Origin: Acetobacter orientalis
Lineage (GTDB): Bacteria; Pseudomonadota; Alphaproteobacteria; Acetobacterales; Acetobacteraceae
Assembly: GCF_000963965.1 (NCBI RefSeq)
Contig: NZ_BAMX01000024.1
Location: 1 to 64,000 of the forward strand
DNA: 64,000 nt
Reading direction: 5' to 3'
The notes beneath the pieces were generated by a model. It did not search any database and was not told the origin of the DNA. It saw only the letters and a program-made list of their open reading frames with translations. A program made the position numbers and the translations under genes. Each line of letters begins with the position of its first letter. Within the stretch, counting starts at the first letter, position 1. Of the stretch, positions 45,491-54,073 are shown piece by piece.

Positions 45491-47716
45491 CTAGACTTTC
45501 TCGATAAAGGAGGAGAGGAGGCGCTTGGTAGCACCGCTTTCAAAAATCACTTCAAGCTGGTGGCGGTCTGCCCCAATAATAACGCCTACGCCAAAGCGAG
45601 GGTGGCGCACTTGGTCTCCAAGCTGAAAGTTGGGAAGGGTGGTACTTGCGGCGAGCGGGTCTTGCCGCCTGCGGCTGGTAAGGGGGCCGTTGTCAAAAAC
45701 AGACTCGCTTAGGTTAAGGCCACGTGGCTGTGTGCCGCCGTTGTTTTTACGCACAACGTGCTCTTCTGGCAGTTCGTCCAGAAAGCGGCTTGGCATAGAG
45801 GGCTGCCAGTTAGCGTAAATACGCCTGCGGTCTGCATGGTAAATAAGAGCGTGTTTTTTGGCGCGGGTAATGCCCACGTAAGCCAGCCGACGCTCTTCTT
45901 CCAGCCCTTTAAGGCCGCCTTCATCTAATGTGCGTTGGGAGGGGAAAACACCTTCTTCCCACCCCGGTAGAAACACAATATCAAACTCTAGCCCTTTTGC
46001 GCCGTGTAGGGTCATGAGAGAGAGTTTGGCGTCTCCGGCGTTTTCGTCATGCTCCATAACGAGGGCCACATGTTCTAAAAATTCGCCAAGGGTGCCAAAG
46101 TCTGCCAGTGCGCGGGTGAGTTCTTTCAGGTTTTCGAGCCTGCCCGGTGCCTCAACCGAGCGGTCGTTGCGCCACATGTCAAGGTAGCCGCTTTCTTCAA
46201 GCAAAAACTCTAGGGCGACCACGTGCCCTTCACGCACAAGAATGTCGCGCGTGCTGGAGAGGGCGTCCATCAGTTTGGTAATTTCTGCGCCCATTTTGCC
46301 TTTAAGGCCGCCTTCGGCCACCAAGGCTTGGGTGCCTGCGGCCAAGGGCACCTGGCGTGCGCGGGCGGCAGCGTGCAGTTTTTGCAGGCCAGCAGGGCCA
46401 ACGCCACGTTTGGGCACGTTGATGATACGCTCAAACGCGAGGTCATCTGCTGGTTGGTGCAGTATGCGCATATAGGCCAAGGCATCGCGTATTTCGGTGC
46501 GTTCGTAAAAACGCACGCCGCCAACAATGCGGTAGGGTAGGCCGGTTTGTACCAGCCGTTCTTCAAACGCGCGGGTTTGAAAGCCTGCACGCACCAAAAT
46601 GGCCATTTCTGCCAAAGAGGCCCCTTTGGCGCGAAAGCTCTCGGCTGCATCGCACACAGCGCGCGCTTCTGTGTCTGAATCCCACACGCCGGTTACGCGC
46701 ACTTTCTCGCCGCTGGCATCATCTTTGCCAGAGCGCAGGGTTTTGCCCAAGCGCTCACCATTATGCGCAATAAGCCCGGCGGCAGCGCCTAGAATATGCT
46801 GGGTAGAGCGGTAATTACGCTCTAGGCGTACAATTTGTGCGCCGGGAAAATCTTTTTCAAAGCGCAGAATATTTTCAACCTCGGCCCCGCGCCAAGAATA
46901 AATAGACTGGTCGTCATCTCCCACGCAGCAGATATTTGATTGGGTGCCAGAGCGTTTGGCCAGCAGGCGCAGCCAGAGATACTGTACGGTGTTGGTGTCT
47001 TGGTATTCATCGACCAGAATATAACGAAACAGCCGGTGGTATTGCTCAAGCACATCGGGGCGGGTGCGCAATATTTCAGTGACATGCAGCATCAGGTCAC
47101 CAAAGTCGCAGGCGTTTAAGTCTCGCAGGCGGGTTTGGTAGGCTGTGTAAATGGCGCGGGCGTGGCCGTTGGCAAAGTCTGTATCATCGGCATCGGTTAC
47201 GCGGGCGGGGGTTAGGCCACGGTCTTTCCAGCGTTGAATAACGCCCATAAGGCCGGGGGCAGGCCAACGTTTGGTGTCGAGCTGCCACGGTTCCATAACT
47301 TGCTTGAGCAGGCGCATCTGGTCGTCTGTATCAAGAATGGTAAAGCTTTGGGTTAGACCAGCATACTCAGCATGGCGGCGCAGCATACGGGCGCACAAAG
47401 CATGGAAAGTGCCTAGCCATAGCCCTTCAACCGCTTCCCCTAATATAACGCCAACGCGCTCGCGCATTTCGCGGGCAGCTTTATTGGTAAAGGTTACCGC
47501 CAGAATTTGCCACGGTTTGGCCCGCTCCGTGAGCAAAATATGCGCAAAGCGGGTGGTGAGCACGCGTGTTTTGCCCGTGCCTGCTCCTGCCAGCACCAGC
47601 AAGGGGCCATCTGTGGTTTCAATGGCGGTGCGTTGCTCGGGGTTGAGGCGCGCCAAATAGCCTTCACCCTCCCCGGTAGAGGATGGCAAATGTGGTGCGG
47701 GGGAATGGTCTGACAT
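45491..47716 (-). CDS. UvrD/PcrA-type DNA helicase
   Basis: A 741-residue superfamily 1A 3'-5' helicase acting in mismatch and excision repair and in clearing recombinase. Motifs in order: Q motif LNPEQRTAIE, Walker A VLAGAGTGKTR near residue 45, Ia VTFTNKAA, Walker B VDEYQDTN, III CVGDDDQSIYSWRGA, IV VRLERNYRST, V MTLHGAKGLEFD, VI GITRAKK. The C-terminal 80 residues have a Tudor-like FQLGDQVRHPRFGVGVI segment as in PcrA. I chose ATG at 47716, with AAGGG upstream. A GTG six bases earlier is possible. Both names are used for such proteins. Confidence 0.95.
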   Translation of the reverse strand: MSDHSPAPHLPSSTGEGEGYLARLNPEQRTAIETTDGPLLVLAGAGTGKTRVLTTRFAHILLTERAKPWQILAVTFTNKAAREMRERVGVILGEAVEGLWLGTFHALCARMLRRHAEYAGLTQSFTILDTDDQMRLLKQVMEPWQLDTKRWPAPGLMGVIQRWKDRGLTPARVTDADDTDFANGHARAIYTAYQTRLRDLNACDFGDLMLHVTEILRTRPDVLEQYHRLFRYILVDEYQDTNTVQYLWLRLLAKRSGTQSNICCVGDDDQSIYSWRGAEVENILRFEKDFPGAQIVRLERNYRSTQHILGAAAGLIAHNGERLGKTLRSGKDDASGEKVRVTGVWDSDTEARAVCDAAESFRAKGASLAEMAILVRAGFQTRAFEERLVQTGLPYRIVGGVRFYERTEIRDALAYMRILHQPADDLAFERIINVPKRGVGPAGLQKLHAAARARQVPLAAGTQALVAEGGLKGKMGAEITKLMDALSSTRDILVREGHVVALEFLLEESGYLDMWRNDRSVEAPGRLENLKELTRALADFGTLGEFLEHVALVMEHDENAGDAKLSLMTLHGAKGLEFDIVFLPGWEEGVFPSQRTLDEGGLKGLEEERRLAYVGITRAKKHALIYHADRRRIYANWQPSMPSRFLDELPEEHVVRKNNGGTQPRGLNLSESVFDNGPLTSRRRQDPLAASTTLPNFQLGDQVRHPRFGVGVIIGADRHQLEVIFESGATKRLLSSFIEKV

Positions 47717-47761
47717 ATTCACGCGCCCTTTATAGTGCGTTGTCGTGCTAAGGCCAATTGG

Positions 47762-47818
47762 AGCCCCCCAAAAACAGGCAAACCTTTTTTAGGCTATTTT
47801 AGCCTGTGATAGGGGGCT
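47762..47818. repeat. two-part nested inverted repeat
   Basis: AGCCCCC (47762-47768) pairs with GGGGGCT (47812-47818), and ACAGGC (47774-47779) pairs with GCCTGT (47802-47807), with AGGCT-AGCCT inside. It lies between divergent pcrA and radC-like genes. A structured leader or regulatory site is possible. Confidence 0.5.
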
Positions 47819-48010
47819 GGGTAAGTGTTTTACAGTTGGTGTGTTGCGTGGGCGCTGTGAAATTTTATTTGCGTAAAAATAAAATACTGCAACGTTAAGG
47901 CAAAGCCAGAGCAGTCTAGGCAGTTTTTAAAAGAGGCTCTAGGGTGAGCGATGTTGTCAAACGCTATGGTAAGTGATGCGTAACATGCCAGCAGGGGCAC
48001 GATAGAGCGC

Positions 48011-48757
48011 GTGGGGCAGACTTTTGCCAGCACTGGCCCTGTGGGGCACAGAAAACGCATGCGTAGCCGTGTGGCGCGTTATGGGCCAATGGGTCTGGCC
48101 GACTATGAAATACTGGAAATGCTGCTTTTTCCCGGTGTGCCACGGCGCGATACCAAGCCATTGGCTAAGGCGTTAATTAACACGTTTGGGTCTTTAAGTG
48201 GGGTGCTCGGGGCAAGCCCACAAGAATTGCGGGCTACTGGCGTGAGTGCGGCCAGCGTTGGGTTGTTAACCCTTATACCTGATATTGCCCAAAAACTGGG
48301 CGCCCCAGAAGAAGCCGAGCGCGCTGATATAGGGGAGTGGAGCCGGTTGCTGGCCTATTGCCAGAACAACTTTGCCACCGCGCCGCTTGGGCAAATGCGT
48401 GTGCTGTTTTTAGACGTAAGAAACCAATTATTGGCTGATGAGGCTGTGCCCGAATATGGTGCGGGTGTTAGTGCATCTACAAAAGGGGCCACACGGCTTG
48501 ACGCACCACCCTTGGCGTTGGGGCCTGCTGTGGGAGCATTATTGCATAGGGCGCTTGGGCATAATGCGTCTGCCCTTATTACGGTGCGGTTGGTAGAAAA
48601 TGGTGTTTCTTGCGCGCAGGCGCTCCAGACCGATACGCCTTTTGTGCAAGAGCTTTTAAAAGCAGCGCCCCTGTTAGCTCTTGAGGTTTATGACCATGTT
48701 TGCCTTAAAGGAAAGCAGTGGTTGAGTTTTAGAGGGTCTGGGCTGGGAGAGTGGTGA
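48011..48757 (+). CDS. RadC-like protein lacking the JAMM metal site
   Basis: A 248-residue RadC homolog. The N-terminal region GHRKRMRSRVARYGPMGLADYEILEMLLF and the helix-hairpin-helix-like segment (about residues 12-75, FGSLSGVLGASPQEL) are clear. The C-terminal domain keeps MRVLFLDVRNQLLADE, but the HxH and HNHPSGDP signature is absent: where it should be there is HNASALITVRLVENGVS. So the metal-peptidase centre looks lost. It overlaps the intact RadC gene by seven bases, and the two are translated together. GTG at 48011 is the start that keeps the conserved N-terminus. RadC roles are unsettled. Confidence 0.8.
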   Translation: MGQTFASTGPVGHRKRMRSRVARYGPMGLADYEILEMLLFPGVPRRDTKPLAKALINTFGSLSGVLGASPQELRATGVSAASVGLLTLIPDIAQKLGAPEEAERADIGEWSRLLAYCQNNFATAPLGQMRVLFLDVRNQLLADEAVPEYGAGVSASTKGATRLDAPPLALGPAVGALLHRALGHNASALITVRLVENGVSCAQALQTDTPFVQELLKAAPLLALEVYDHVCLKGKQWLSFRGSGLGEW

Positions 48758-49536
48758 GCAAGCAAAACCAATCTTTGCCCATGCGGCCCAAACTTGGCCG
48801 AAAACAGGCGATGGCAGATGCCTCTGGCTATAAGTTAGAGCCAGATAGTACTGTGCTGCCTATGCCTGCATGGCAAAAAACTGCGGCCTTTTCGTCTTTA
48901 TCTGTGGAGCGGTCTCTTTTAGCGACTGTGCCTGAGCGGGTCTTGCTTGCCCGGCTTTTGTTGGCCATCGCCCCGAAAGAAAAAGCTATTGATGCCTTAG
49001 TAGAGTCTTTGCTGGCGCAGTTTGGCTCTTTGGCCGGTGTGGTAAGTGCCCCCAAACATGCGCTTGAGGCTATTTTAGGCGAAGGCGCAGTGTTAAGTGT
49101 CTATTTGCAGCTTGTGAATGACGCAGCGCGGCGCATGCATTTAGCCCGTTTGCAAGTGGGCAGCACCTTGGCAGACCGTGCGCAGCTTATGGCGTACTTG
49201 CATACCGTTATGGGGCAAGAGGCTATTGAGCAGGTGCGGGTTTTGTTTTTGGATAAAAAGCACCACCTATTAGCCGATGAAGTAACCGGCCGTGGTACCA
49301 TAGACCATGCGCCGGTTTACCCGCGTGAGGTTGTGCGCCGTGCGTTAGTGCTACACGCCCATTACCTTGTATTAGTCCATAACCACCCAAGTGGCGACCC
49401 ATCACCTTCTGCTGCGGATATTGATATGACCCACCGTATTGCACAGGCCGCCAAGGTTATGGGCCTGTGTGTGTGGGATCATATTATTATTGGGGGTGGG
49501 CGCATGGTAAGCTTGCGAGAGGAAGGGTTTTTGTAA
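48751..49536 (+). CDS. radC: RadC family protein with intact JAMM motif
   Basis: A 261-residue RadC protein with a degenerate N-terminal helical region (FGSLAGVVSAPKHALEAI keeps the family shape) and a full JAMM-type domain: VRVLFLDKKHHLLADEV, HAHYLVLVHNHPSGDPSPSAAD (residues about 205-226) and the downstream DHIIIGGG. The zinc ligands are the two histidines of HNHP and the aspartate of SGDPSPSAAD. GTG at 48751 follows GGGAGA. GTG at 48754 is possible. It pairs with the JAMM-less gene before it. Confidence 0.9.
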   Translation: MVSKQNQSLPMRPKLGRKQAMADASGYKLEPDSTVLPMPAWQKTAAFSSLSVERSLLATVPERVLLARLLLAIAPKEKAIDALVESLLAQFGSLAGVVSAPKHALEAILGEGAVLSVYLQLVNDAARRMHLARLQVGSTLADRAQLMAYLHTVMGQEAIEQVRVLFLDKKHHLLADEVTGRGTIDHAPVYPREVVRRALVLHAHYLVLVHNHPSGDPSPSAADIDMTHRIAQAAKVMGLCVWDHIIIGGGRMVSLREEGFL

Positions 49537-49596
49537 CCCAACTCCTCCCGCAGCATGTTTTGCGTGTGGGGGCATGGCCAGCCCCCGGGGCAGGGG

Positions 49597-50757
49597 TTAG
49601 TTTTCTGTGGTGTCTGGTGTTGCCAAGGGGCCAAGTGCGTCTTGTATGCCTAGTGCGCCGGGCAGGCCGCTATAGGGGAAAACAAGGTTAACATGGCCCA
49701 TTTTGCGGCCCCGCCGTGCTTCTGCTTTGCCGTAGAGGTGGGGCAGAAAAGTGGGGGTGGCGATAATTTGGGGCCATAGGGCCATGTCGTCCGGGCCGAT
49801 AAGGTTTTTCATAACGGCATCAGCATGGCGTTGTGCGGGGGGCAGGGGTAGGCCTGCCACGGCACGAATATGCATATCAAACTGGTCTACCGGGCAGGCA
49901 TCCATTGTCCAGTGGCCAGAATTATGAGGCCTTGGGGCAATTTCATTCACAAGCAAATTGCCTGTGCGGTCTATGAACATTTCAACGCCCAGAATACCAA
50001 TAAGCTCTAGTTTTTCGGCAATAGTGGTGGCGAGTGTCTGGGCTTGCTGTGTGAGTTCTGGTGCAATGGGGGCCGGGGCAACCGTTATGTCTAGAATACC
50101 ATTGCGATGAAAGTTTTGTGCAGGGTCAAAGCAGCGTACGGTGCCATTGGCGCCGCGCACCACCATAACGCTTATTTCGCAGGCAAAATCGACCATGCCT
50201 TCTGCCACAAGGGCACGTGGGGCAAGGGCTGCGTAGGCCTCTGTTAGCGCATCTGGGGTGTAAACGCGCCGTTGGCCTTTGCCATCGTAGCCGTCCCGCG
50301 CGGTTTTGAGGATAAAGGGGAAACCCAGTTTTTCAGCCGCGACCTGTAATGAGGCGTGGTCTGTAACCGGGTGCCACGGTGCAATGGGCACCCCTGCTTG
50401 GGTAAGAAAAGTTTTTTCGACAGATCTGTCTTGGCTGGTGCGTAAAATAGCCCCAGATGGCCTAACCGGGCAGTGTTGGGCCAAGCAGTCCAGACCGTCT
50501 GCGCTGATGTTTTCAAACTCGAAAGTAACAACATCAACCGCGCGGGCAAACTGCTCAAGCACGGCAAGGTCGTCGTACGCGCCAAGGGTGATACCGCTTG
50601 AAACCTGTGCGGCGGGGCCGTTGGGGTCTTGGGTGAGAATATGGGTTTTAAAGCCAAGTTTGGCGGCCGCCATGGCAGACATACGGCCAAGCTGCCCCCC
50701 GCCAACAATGCCAATAACGGCATTGGGGCCAAGGGCTGAAAAAGGAGTGGGGGTCAT
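49597..50757 (-). CDS. purK: 5-(carboxyamino)imidazole ribonucleotide synthase
   Basis: PurK uses ATP and bicarbonate to carboxylate AIR to N5-CAIR in purine synthesis. The 386-residue ATP-grasp protein has [11 protein letters not shown] at the start, then [17 protein letters not shown] and [14 protein letters not shown], all diagnostic. It overlaps purE by four bases (ATGA). It is convergent with radC. Confidence 0.97.
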   Translation of the reverse strand: MTPTPFSALGPNAVIGIVGGGQLGRMSAMAAAKLGFKTHILTQDPNGPAAQVSSGITLGAYDDLAVLEQFARAVDVVTFEFENISADGLDCLAQHCPVRPSGAILRTSQDRSVEKTFLTQAGVPIAPWHPVTDHASLQVAAEKLGFPFILKTARDGYDGKGQRRVYTPDALTEAYAALAPRALVAEGMVDFACEISVMVVRGANGTVRCFDPAQNFHRNGILDITVAPAPIAPELTQQAQTLATTIAEKLELIGILGVEMFIDRTGNLLVNEIAPRPHNSGHWTMDACPVDQFDMHIRAVAGLPLPPAQRHADAVMKNLIGPDDMALWPQIIATPTFLPHLYGKAEARRGRKMGHVNLVFPYSGLPGALGIQDALGPLATPDTTEN

Positions 50758-51293
50758 TTGTCTTCAGGTGTTGGGGCGTTAGCGACAGAGGCTGTCTGGA
50801 TAGCGCGCCATGCTTCTAGGCGGCCAGCGAGTTCTGTATCGTGCAAAGACAGGATAGAGGCCGCAAGCAAGGCGGCATTTTTTGCCCCCGATGCACCAAT
50901 GGCCAAGGTGCCAACGGGTACGCCGCCGGGCATTTGCACAATAGAAAGCAGGCTGTCCATGCCTTTAAGCGCGCGGGATTCGACGGGCACACCGAGCACG
51001 GGCAGGCGTGTCCAGGCTGCGCACATGCCGGGTAGGTGCGCAGCACCCCCTGCGCCTGCAATAATAACAGACAGCCCCCGGCCCGCAGCGCTTTTGGCGT
51101 AGTCTGCCAAGCGGTCTGGGGTGCGGTGTGCAGAGACAATGAGCGTTTCGTGCGGAATTTCAAATTCCGTCAAAATTGCATCTGCATGGCGCATGGTTTC
51201 CCAGTCTGACTGGCTGCCCATGATAATGCCAACCTTGGGGCTGGCCTGTGTGGCCTCAGACGTGGAGGTGGGGAGAGGGACTGTTTCGCTCAC
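50754..51293 (-). CDS. purE: N5-CAIR mutase, class I
   Basis: PurE converts N5-CAIR to CAIR, the step after PurK. The 179-residue protein has [23 protein letters not shown] and [11 protein letters not shown], which mark the class I (bacterial) mutase. It starts with GTG at 51293, 33 bases past a DUF465 gene on the same strand, and overlaps purK. The three probably form one operon. Confidence 0.96.
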   Translation of the reverse strand: MSETVPLPTSTSEATQASPKVGIIMGSQSDWETMRHADAILTEFEIPHETLIVSAHRTPDRLADYAKSAAGRGLSVIIAGAGGAAHLPGMCAAWTRLPVLGVPVESRALKGMDSLLSIVQMPGGVPVGTLAIGASGAKNAALLAASILSLHDTELAGRLEAWRAIQTASVANAPTPEDK

Positions 51294-51326
51294 TTTTGGG
51301 GTCTATCCGTTTTAAATGCAGGAAAG

Positions 51327-51533
51327 TCAGGCAATATCATCGGGGATAAGCTGGCTTTCAAGCCATGTGATGCGGTCTCGGAGCAGGAGCTTGCGTTTTT
51401 TGAGCCGCTGGAGGTGAAGCTGGTCAACGACACTTTCATCATAGGTCAGGCGGTTGATGATGGTGTCCAGATCGCGGTGTTCACTGCGGAGTTCGTGAAG
51501 CTGGCCAAGCAGTAAAGCACGATCTTTCAGCAT
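51327..51533 (-). CDS. DUF465 (YdcH-like) coiled-coil protein
   Basis: A 68-residue helical protein. LRSEHRDLDTIINRLTYDE and LHLQRLKKRKLLLRDRITWLESQL match the DUF465/YdcH family: two helices in a hairpin with a conserved KK-K-RD stretch. Function is unknown. It starts the purE-purK operon, 33 bases before purE, and is divergent from a second DUF465 gene at 51760. Confidence 0.88.
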   Translation of the reverse strand: MLKDRALLLGQLHELRSEHRDLDTIINRLTYDESVVDQLHLQRLKKRKLLLRDRITWLESQLIPDDIA

Positions 51534-51697
51534 GTTCTCTGGTCTCCTGAGGGGCGAACGTGCTGATTATGGGGGGAGTTTGCCCGACACGCCAGTGATG
51601 TTGTGGCAATTCAGCATTTTTGTTCTGAAGTGCAACGTTTTGGCCGTTTAGGTATGTATTTGTTGCATAGCTTTCATGTTATTTTAAGGAAAAAAAC

Positions 51698-51763
51698 ATG
51701 AAAATTTCCGAGGTTTCTACGTTACAGTTTTATGACCATCAACCGAATGGAGGCAAACCATGA
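51698..51763 (+). CDS. possible 21-residue upstream ORF
   Basis: ATG 51698 to TGA 51763 encodes MKISEVSTLQFYDHQPNGGK plus one proline. AAGGA lies at 51686-51690. Its stop overlaps the start of the next gene as ATGA, so it could couple translation. The start sits in an inverted repeat (51672-51680 and 51695-51703). The peptide has no known family and the call is tentative. Confidence 0.3.
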   Translation: MKISEVSTLQFYDHQPNGGKP

Positions 51764-51924
51764 CACTCCTGTCCAGGATTGAAAGTCTGAAATCTCGCCA
51801 CTCACGGATTGACCAGAAAATTTCCTCAGAAGGGGGCCGCCCGCGACCAGATGCGCGTGTGCTTATGACCCTCAAGCTCGAAAAGCTTAGGCTTAAGGAA
51901 GAAATAGAGCGCCTTTCTTCTTGA
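51760..51924 (+). CDS. short DUF465 (YdcH-like) protein
   Basis: A 54-residue protein below usual gene-calling length. SRIESLKSRHSRIDQKI, RPRPDARVLMTLKLEKLRLKEEI is the DUF465 pattern: a hydrophobic helix, an RP-P-D turn and a second helix with LK-KL-LK-EI. GGAGG at 51749-51753 lies six bases before ATG 51760. A strong terminator follows at 51932. It is divergent from the 68-residue DUF465 gene, so two members of one small family face away from each other. Confidence 0.83.
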   Translation: MTLLSRIESLKSRHSRIDQKISSEGGRPRPDARVLMTLKLEKLRLKEEIERLSS

Positions 51925-51931
51925 AAGAAGG

Positions 51932-51955
51932 CTGCGTTTGCTTAAACGCAGTTTT
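51932..51955 (+). terminator. terminator after the short DUF465 gene
   Basis: CTGCGTTT (51932-51939) pairs with AAACGCAG (51944-51951) around GCTT, followed by TTTT. It starts seven bases after the stop codon. Confidence 0.83.
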
Positions 51956-52002
51956 GCGTAAGGCACCTTAGGTTTGGGGTTTAAAGACCCCCTACACACG
52001 AC

Positions 52003-52040
52003 AAAGCCGCTGCGGAGCAAAGTTCCCGCAGCGGCTTTTT
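52003..52040. terminator. bidirectional terminator
   Basis: AAAGCCGCTGCGG (52003-52015) and CCGCAGCGGCTTT (52026-52038) pair perfectly, with T-runs on both strands. It lies just past the stop of the TrcR-like gene (minus strand). Confidence 0.92.
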
Positions 52041-52042
52041 TA

Positions 52043-52645
52043 TTATTCTTCGCCGGTGCGTTCTGGCTCTGCGTAGTCGTTAAGTTCTGCTGGTGGTTGC
52101 GGAATTTCCTGCCCGGCGCGTTCAAGGCGCAGCGTGGCAGCCTGCACGGCAGCGTTAAGGTCTGTCTGGCTGCATAGGCCAATGGTTACGGGGTCACGCG
52201 GTTTAATGTTGGGCGTGTTCCAGTGTTGTTTGTTGCGCACTTTGGCAATGGTGTCTTTGGTGGTGCCAAGCAGCTTAACAACTTCCTGATCGCTCAATTG
52301 CGGGAAGTTACGCAGCAGGAAGGCAATGCCATCTGGCCGGTCGTGGCGTTTGGCAACCGGGGTGTAACGTGCGCCTTTAGAGCGGCGTTTAACTGGGTTG
52401 TTGTGGGCCAGAATTTTCAGTTTTGCATCGGAGTTGGCTTCGCAGCGGGTAATTTCTTCCTGCGTAAGCTGGCGGTTGGCAATGGGGTCGTACCCGACAA
52501 TACCGTGGGCAACTTCGCCATCTGCAATAGCCTGCACTTCTAGGGGGTGCATACCGCAGAACTCGGCAATCTGGCCAAAGCTGAGAGCTGTTCTTTCAAT
52601 AAGCCACACGGCGGTGGCTTTAGGCATCAACGGTAGGGTCGTCAT
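52043..52645 (-). CDS. trcR: DUF1013 protein, TrcR-like cell-cycle transcription regulator
   Basis: A 200-residue cytoplasmic DUF1013 protein. The family includes TrcR, a conserved alphaproteobacterial cell-cycle transcription regulator linked to RNA polymerase. It has two helix-turn-helix-like parts (about residues 10-45, LIERTALSFGQIAEFCGMH; and about 105-140, LSDQEVVKLLGTTKDTIAKVR) and the core HNNPVKRRSKGARYTPVAKR. ATG at 52645, with AGGA eight bases earlier, was chosen. ATG 52654 is possible. A frame to 52783 is not supported. A clear terminator follows the stop. Confidence 0.87.
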   Translation of the reverse strand: MTTLPLMPKATAVWLIERTALSFGQIAEFCGMHPLEVQAIADGEVAHGIVGYDPIANRQLTQEEITRCEANSDAKLKILAHNNPVKRRSKGARYTPVAKRHDRPDGIAFLLRNFPQLSDQEVVKLLGTTKDTIAKVRNKQHWNTPNIKPRDPVTIGLCSQTDLNAAVQAATLRLERAGQEIPQPPAELNDYAEPERTGEE

Positions 52646-52801
52646 TCGTTCCATCCTGTCGTCGGGCGGCGCTAGCGCAGGCACCGGTAGAGAGGGACGG
52701 TTCGGAACCTTATCCGAAAGCCCGCGTGCCTGCCGGCGCGCATGTGTTGCGATGATATGGAGGGAGCGTGCCCACAAGGTCAAGAAGCAAATGCATGAAA
52801 C

Positions 52802-52830
52802 AAAAAAAGGAGGGGCTAAAACCCCTCCCT
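52802..52830 (-). terminator. terminator after hsp20
   Basis: On the minus strand GGAGGGG pairs with CCCCTCC around TTTTAG, followed by TTTTTTT. It begins about 34 bases past the hsp20 stop. Confidence 0.88.
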
Positions 52831-52862
52831 TCTGTTTGGCCTAAGTGAGCACCATTCTTGCT

Positions 52863-53372
52863 TTAGGCGGCTGCCGCAGGCAGCACATCTTGCGTTTGTG
52901 GGCTGGGAGCCTGGGTAACCTGTTGGCTGGGGTTAACCGTGCTTGGGGTTTGTGGGCCAGCTTGCACGGGTATGCGGCGTGGTTTGAGGGCTTCTGGCAC
53001 AATTTGGCGCACAGCAATGCGCAAAAGGCCGTTATTGAGTTCTGCCCCAGTCACTTCAACATGGTCGGCTAGGGCAAAGCGGCGTTCAAAAGCACGGCGT
53101 GCAATGCCGCGGTGCAGAATTTCGCCTTCGTTTTGTGGGTCTGCCACACGGCCAGAGACAACAAGGGTGTTGTCTTGCACAATCAATTCAATATCATCTG
53201 GGCCAAAGCCTGCTACGGCCATAGTGAGGCTATAACTGTCATTGCCAGTTTTAGCGATATCGTATGGTGGGTAGCTAGGGGCTGCTGTGCTGCGTGCGGC
53301 TGTGTCCATTACCTGTGCCAGGCGGTCAAAGCCAATGGCAGAGCGGAACAGGGGGGCAAAATCGTATGTCAT
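52863..53372 (-). CDS. Hsp20 / IbpA-type small heat-shock protein
   Basis: A 169-residue small heat-shock chaperone that holds unfolded proteins. A short N-terminal arm (FAPLFRSAIGFDRL), the alpha-crystallin domain (about residues 38-135, with YSLTMAVAGFGPDDIEL, LVVSGRV, and GLLRIAV) and a proline-rich tail are all present. The IXI-like tail motif is weak (IPV near 143). An RNA thermometer-like hairpin lies at its start. It fits heat-shock control in alphaproteobacteria, where ROSE elements often precede such genes. Confidence 0.93.
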   Translation of the reverse strand: MTYDFAPLFRSAIGFDRLAQVMDTAARSTAAPSYPPYDIAKTGNDSYSLTMAVAGFGPDDIELIVQDNTLVVSGRVADPQNEGEILHRGIARRAFERRFALADHVEVTGAELNNGLLRIAVRQIVPEALKPRRIPVQAGPQTPSTVNPSQQVTQAPSPQTQDVLPAAAA

Positions 53373-53378
53373 GGGTGT

Positions 53379-53445
53379 AAAACCTCCTCGTTTAGCAAGG
53401 TTTTGCCGCTAGGCTAAAAGCCTCCGGTAGGCAGGCTTGGGCGGC
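53379..53445 (-). promoter_or_regulatory. ROSE-like RNA thermometer before hsp20
   Basis: In the mRNA sense AAAACCTTGCT, AAACG, AGGAGGTTTT (53404-53379) folds so that the Shine-Dalgarno AGGAGG is paired: ten pairs, one of them G-U, with one bulged G. The TTGCT opposite AGGA is the conserved ROSE pattern, in which that G is bulged. A further stem GCCGC/GCGGC (53405-53409 with 53441-53445) and AGGCT/AGCCT lie upstream. Melting on heating would free the binding site. ATG follows ten bases on. Confidence 0.75.
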
Positions 53446-53498
53446 ATAAACAGTAAACCAAAAACCCCATGTTGGGCATTTCTGACAGTCTAAACGTG

Positions 53499-53530
53499 GA
53501 AAACCCCACCCCTTGTTTCAAGAGGTGGGG
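53499..53530 (-). terminator. terminator after rpmE
   Basis: On the minus strand CCCCACCTCTTG pairs with CAAGGGGTGGGG with two G-U pairs, followed by TTTTCC. It lies 37 bases past the rpmE stop. Confidence 0.82.
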
Positions 53531-53566
53531 CTGCATAATTTTTACACCATGCGCTTGAAGTAAAAC

Positions 53567-53794
53567 TTACTTCGAGCGGGTGCCAATGCCAGCAAAGCGT
53601 TTGTTGAACTTTGCCACCTGGCCCCCGGTGTCAAGCATACGCTGTACGCCAGTCCATGCTGGATGAGACTTGGTGTCTACGTCCAGACGCAGCGTGTCGC
53701 CGGGCTTACCGTAGCAAGAACGGGTCTTGTATTCGGTGCCGTCGGTCATGATGACGTTAATTTCGTGGTACTCAGGGTGAATGCCGGGTTTCAT
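53567..53794 (-). CDS. rpmE: 50S ribosomal protein L31
   Basis: bL31, 75 residues. [26 protein letters not shown] and KFNKRF identify it. The zinc-binding CxxC of the C+ form is absent, so it is the C- form common in alphaproteobacteria. It is divergent from mscL. Confidence 0.95.
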   Translation of the reverse strand: MKPGIHPEYHEINVIMTDGTEYKTRSCYGKPGDTLRLDVDTKSHPAWTGVQRMLDTGGQVAKFNKRFAGIGTRSK

Positions 53795-54073
53795 GATGGC
53801 TCTTTCTTTTCAAACAAAGCTGTCCCGATACCGACCGGGCTATGCGTGCGAGTGCCTATACCCATGTGTGGCCTCTTTATCAACAACTCTTACGCAGAAA
53901 TTCTGCCCCACGCCTGCTTTGTTTGGGTGTGTGGCCATTTGATGAGTTTGTTAATAACAAAAAAACAGAGTATTTTTTCTGCTTTTAGTAACGGTTTTTT
54001 CTTTAAATCTTGAAGAAAAATTGTAAAATACAGTATAACTTAGCGCTATTACACTACGAGTAGGAATGTCTTT

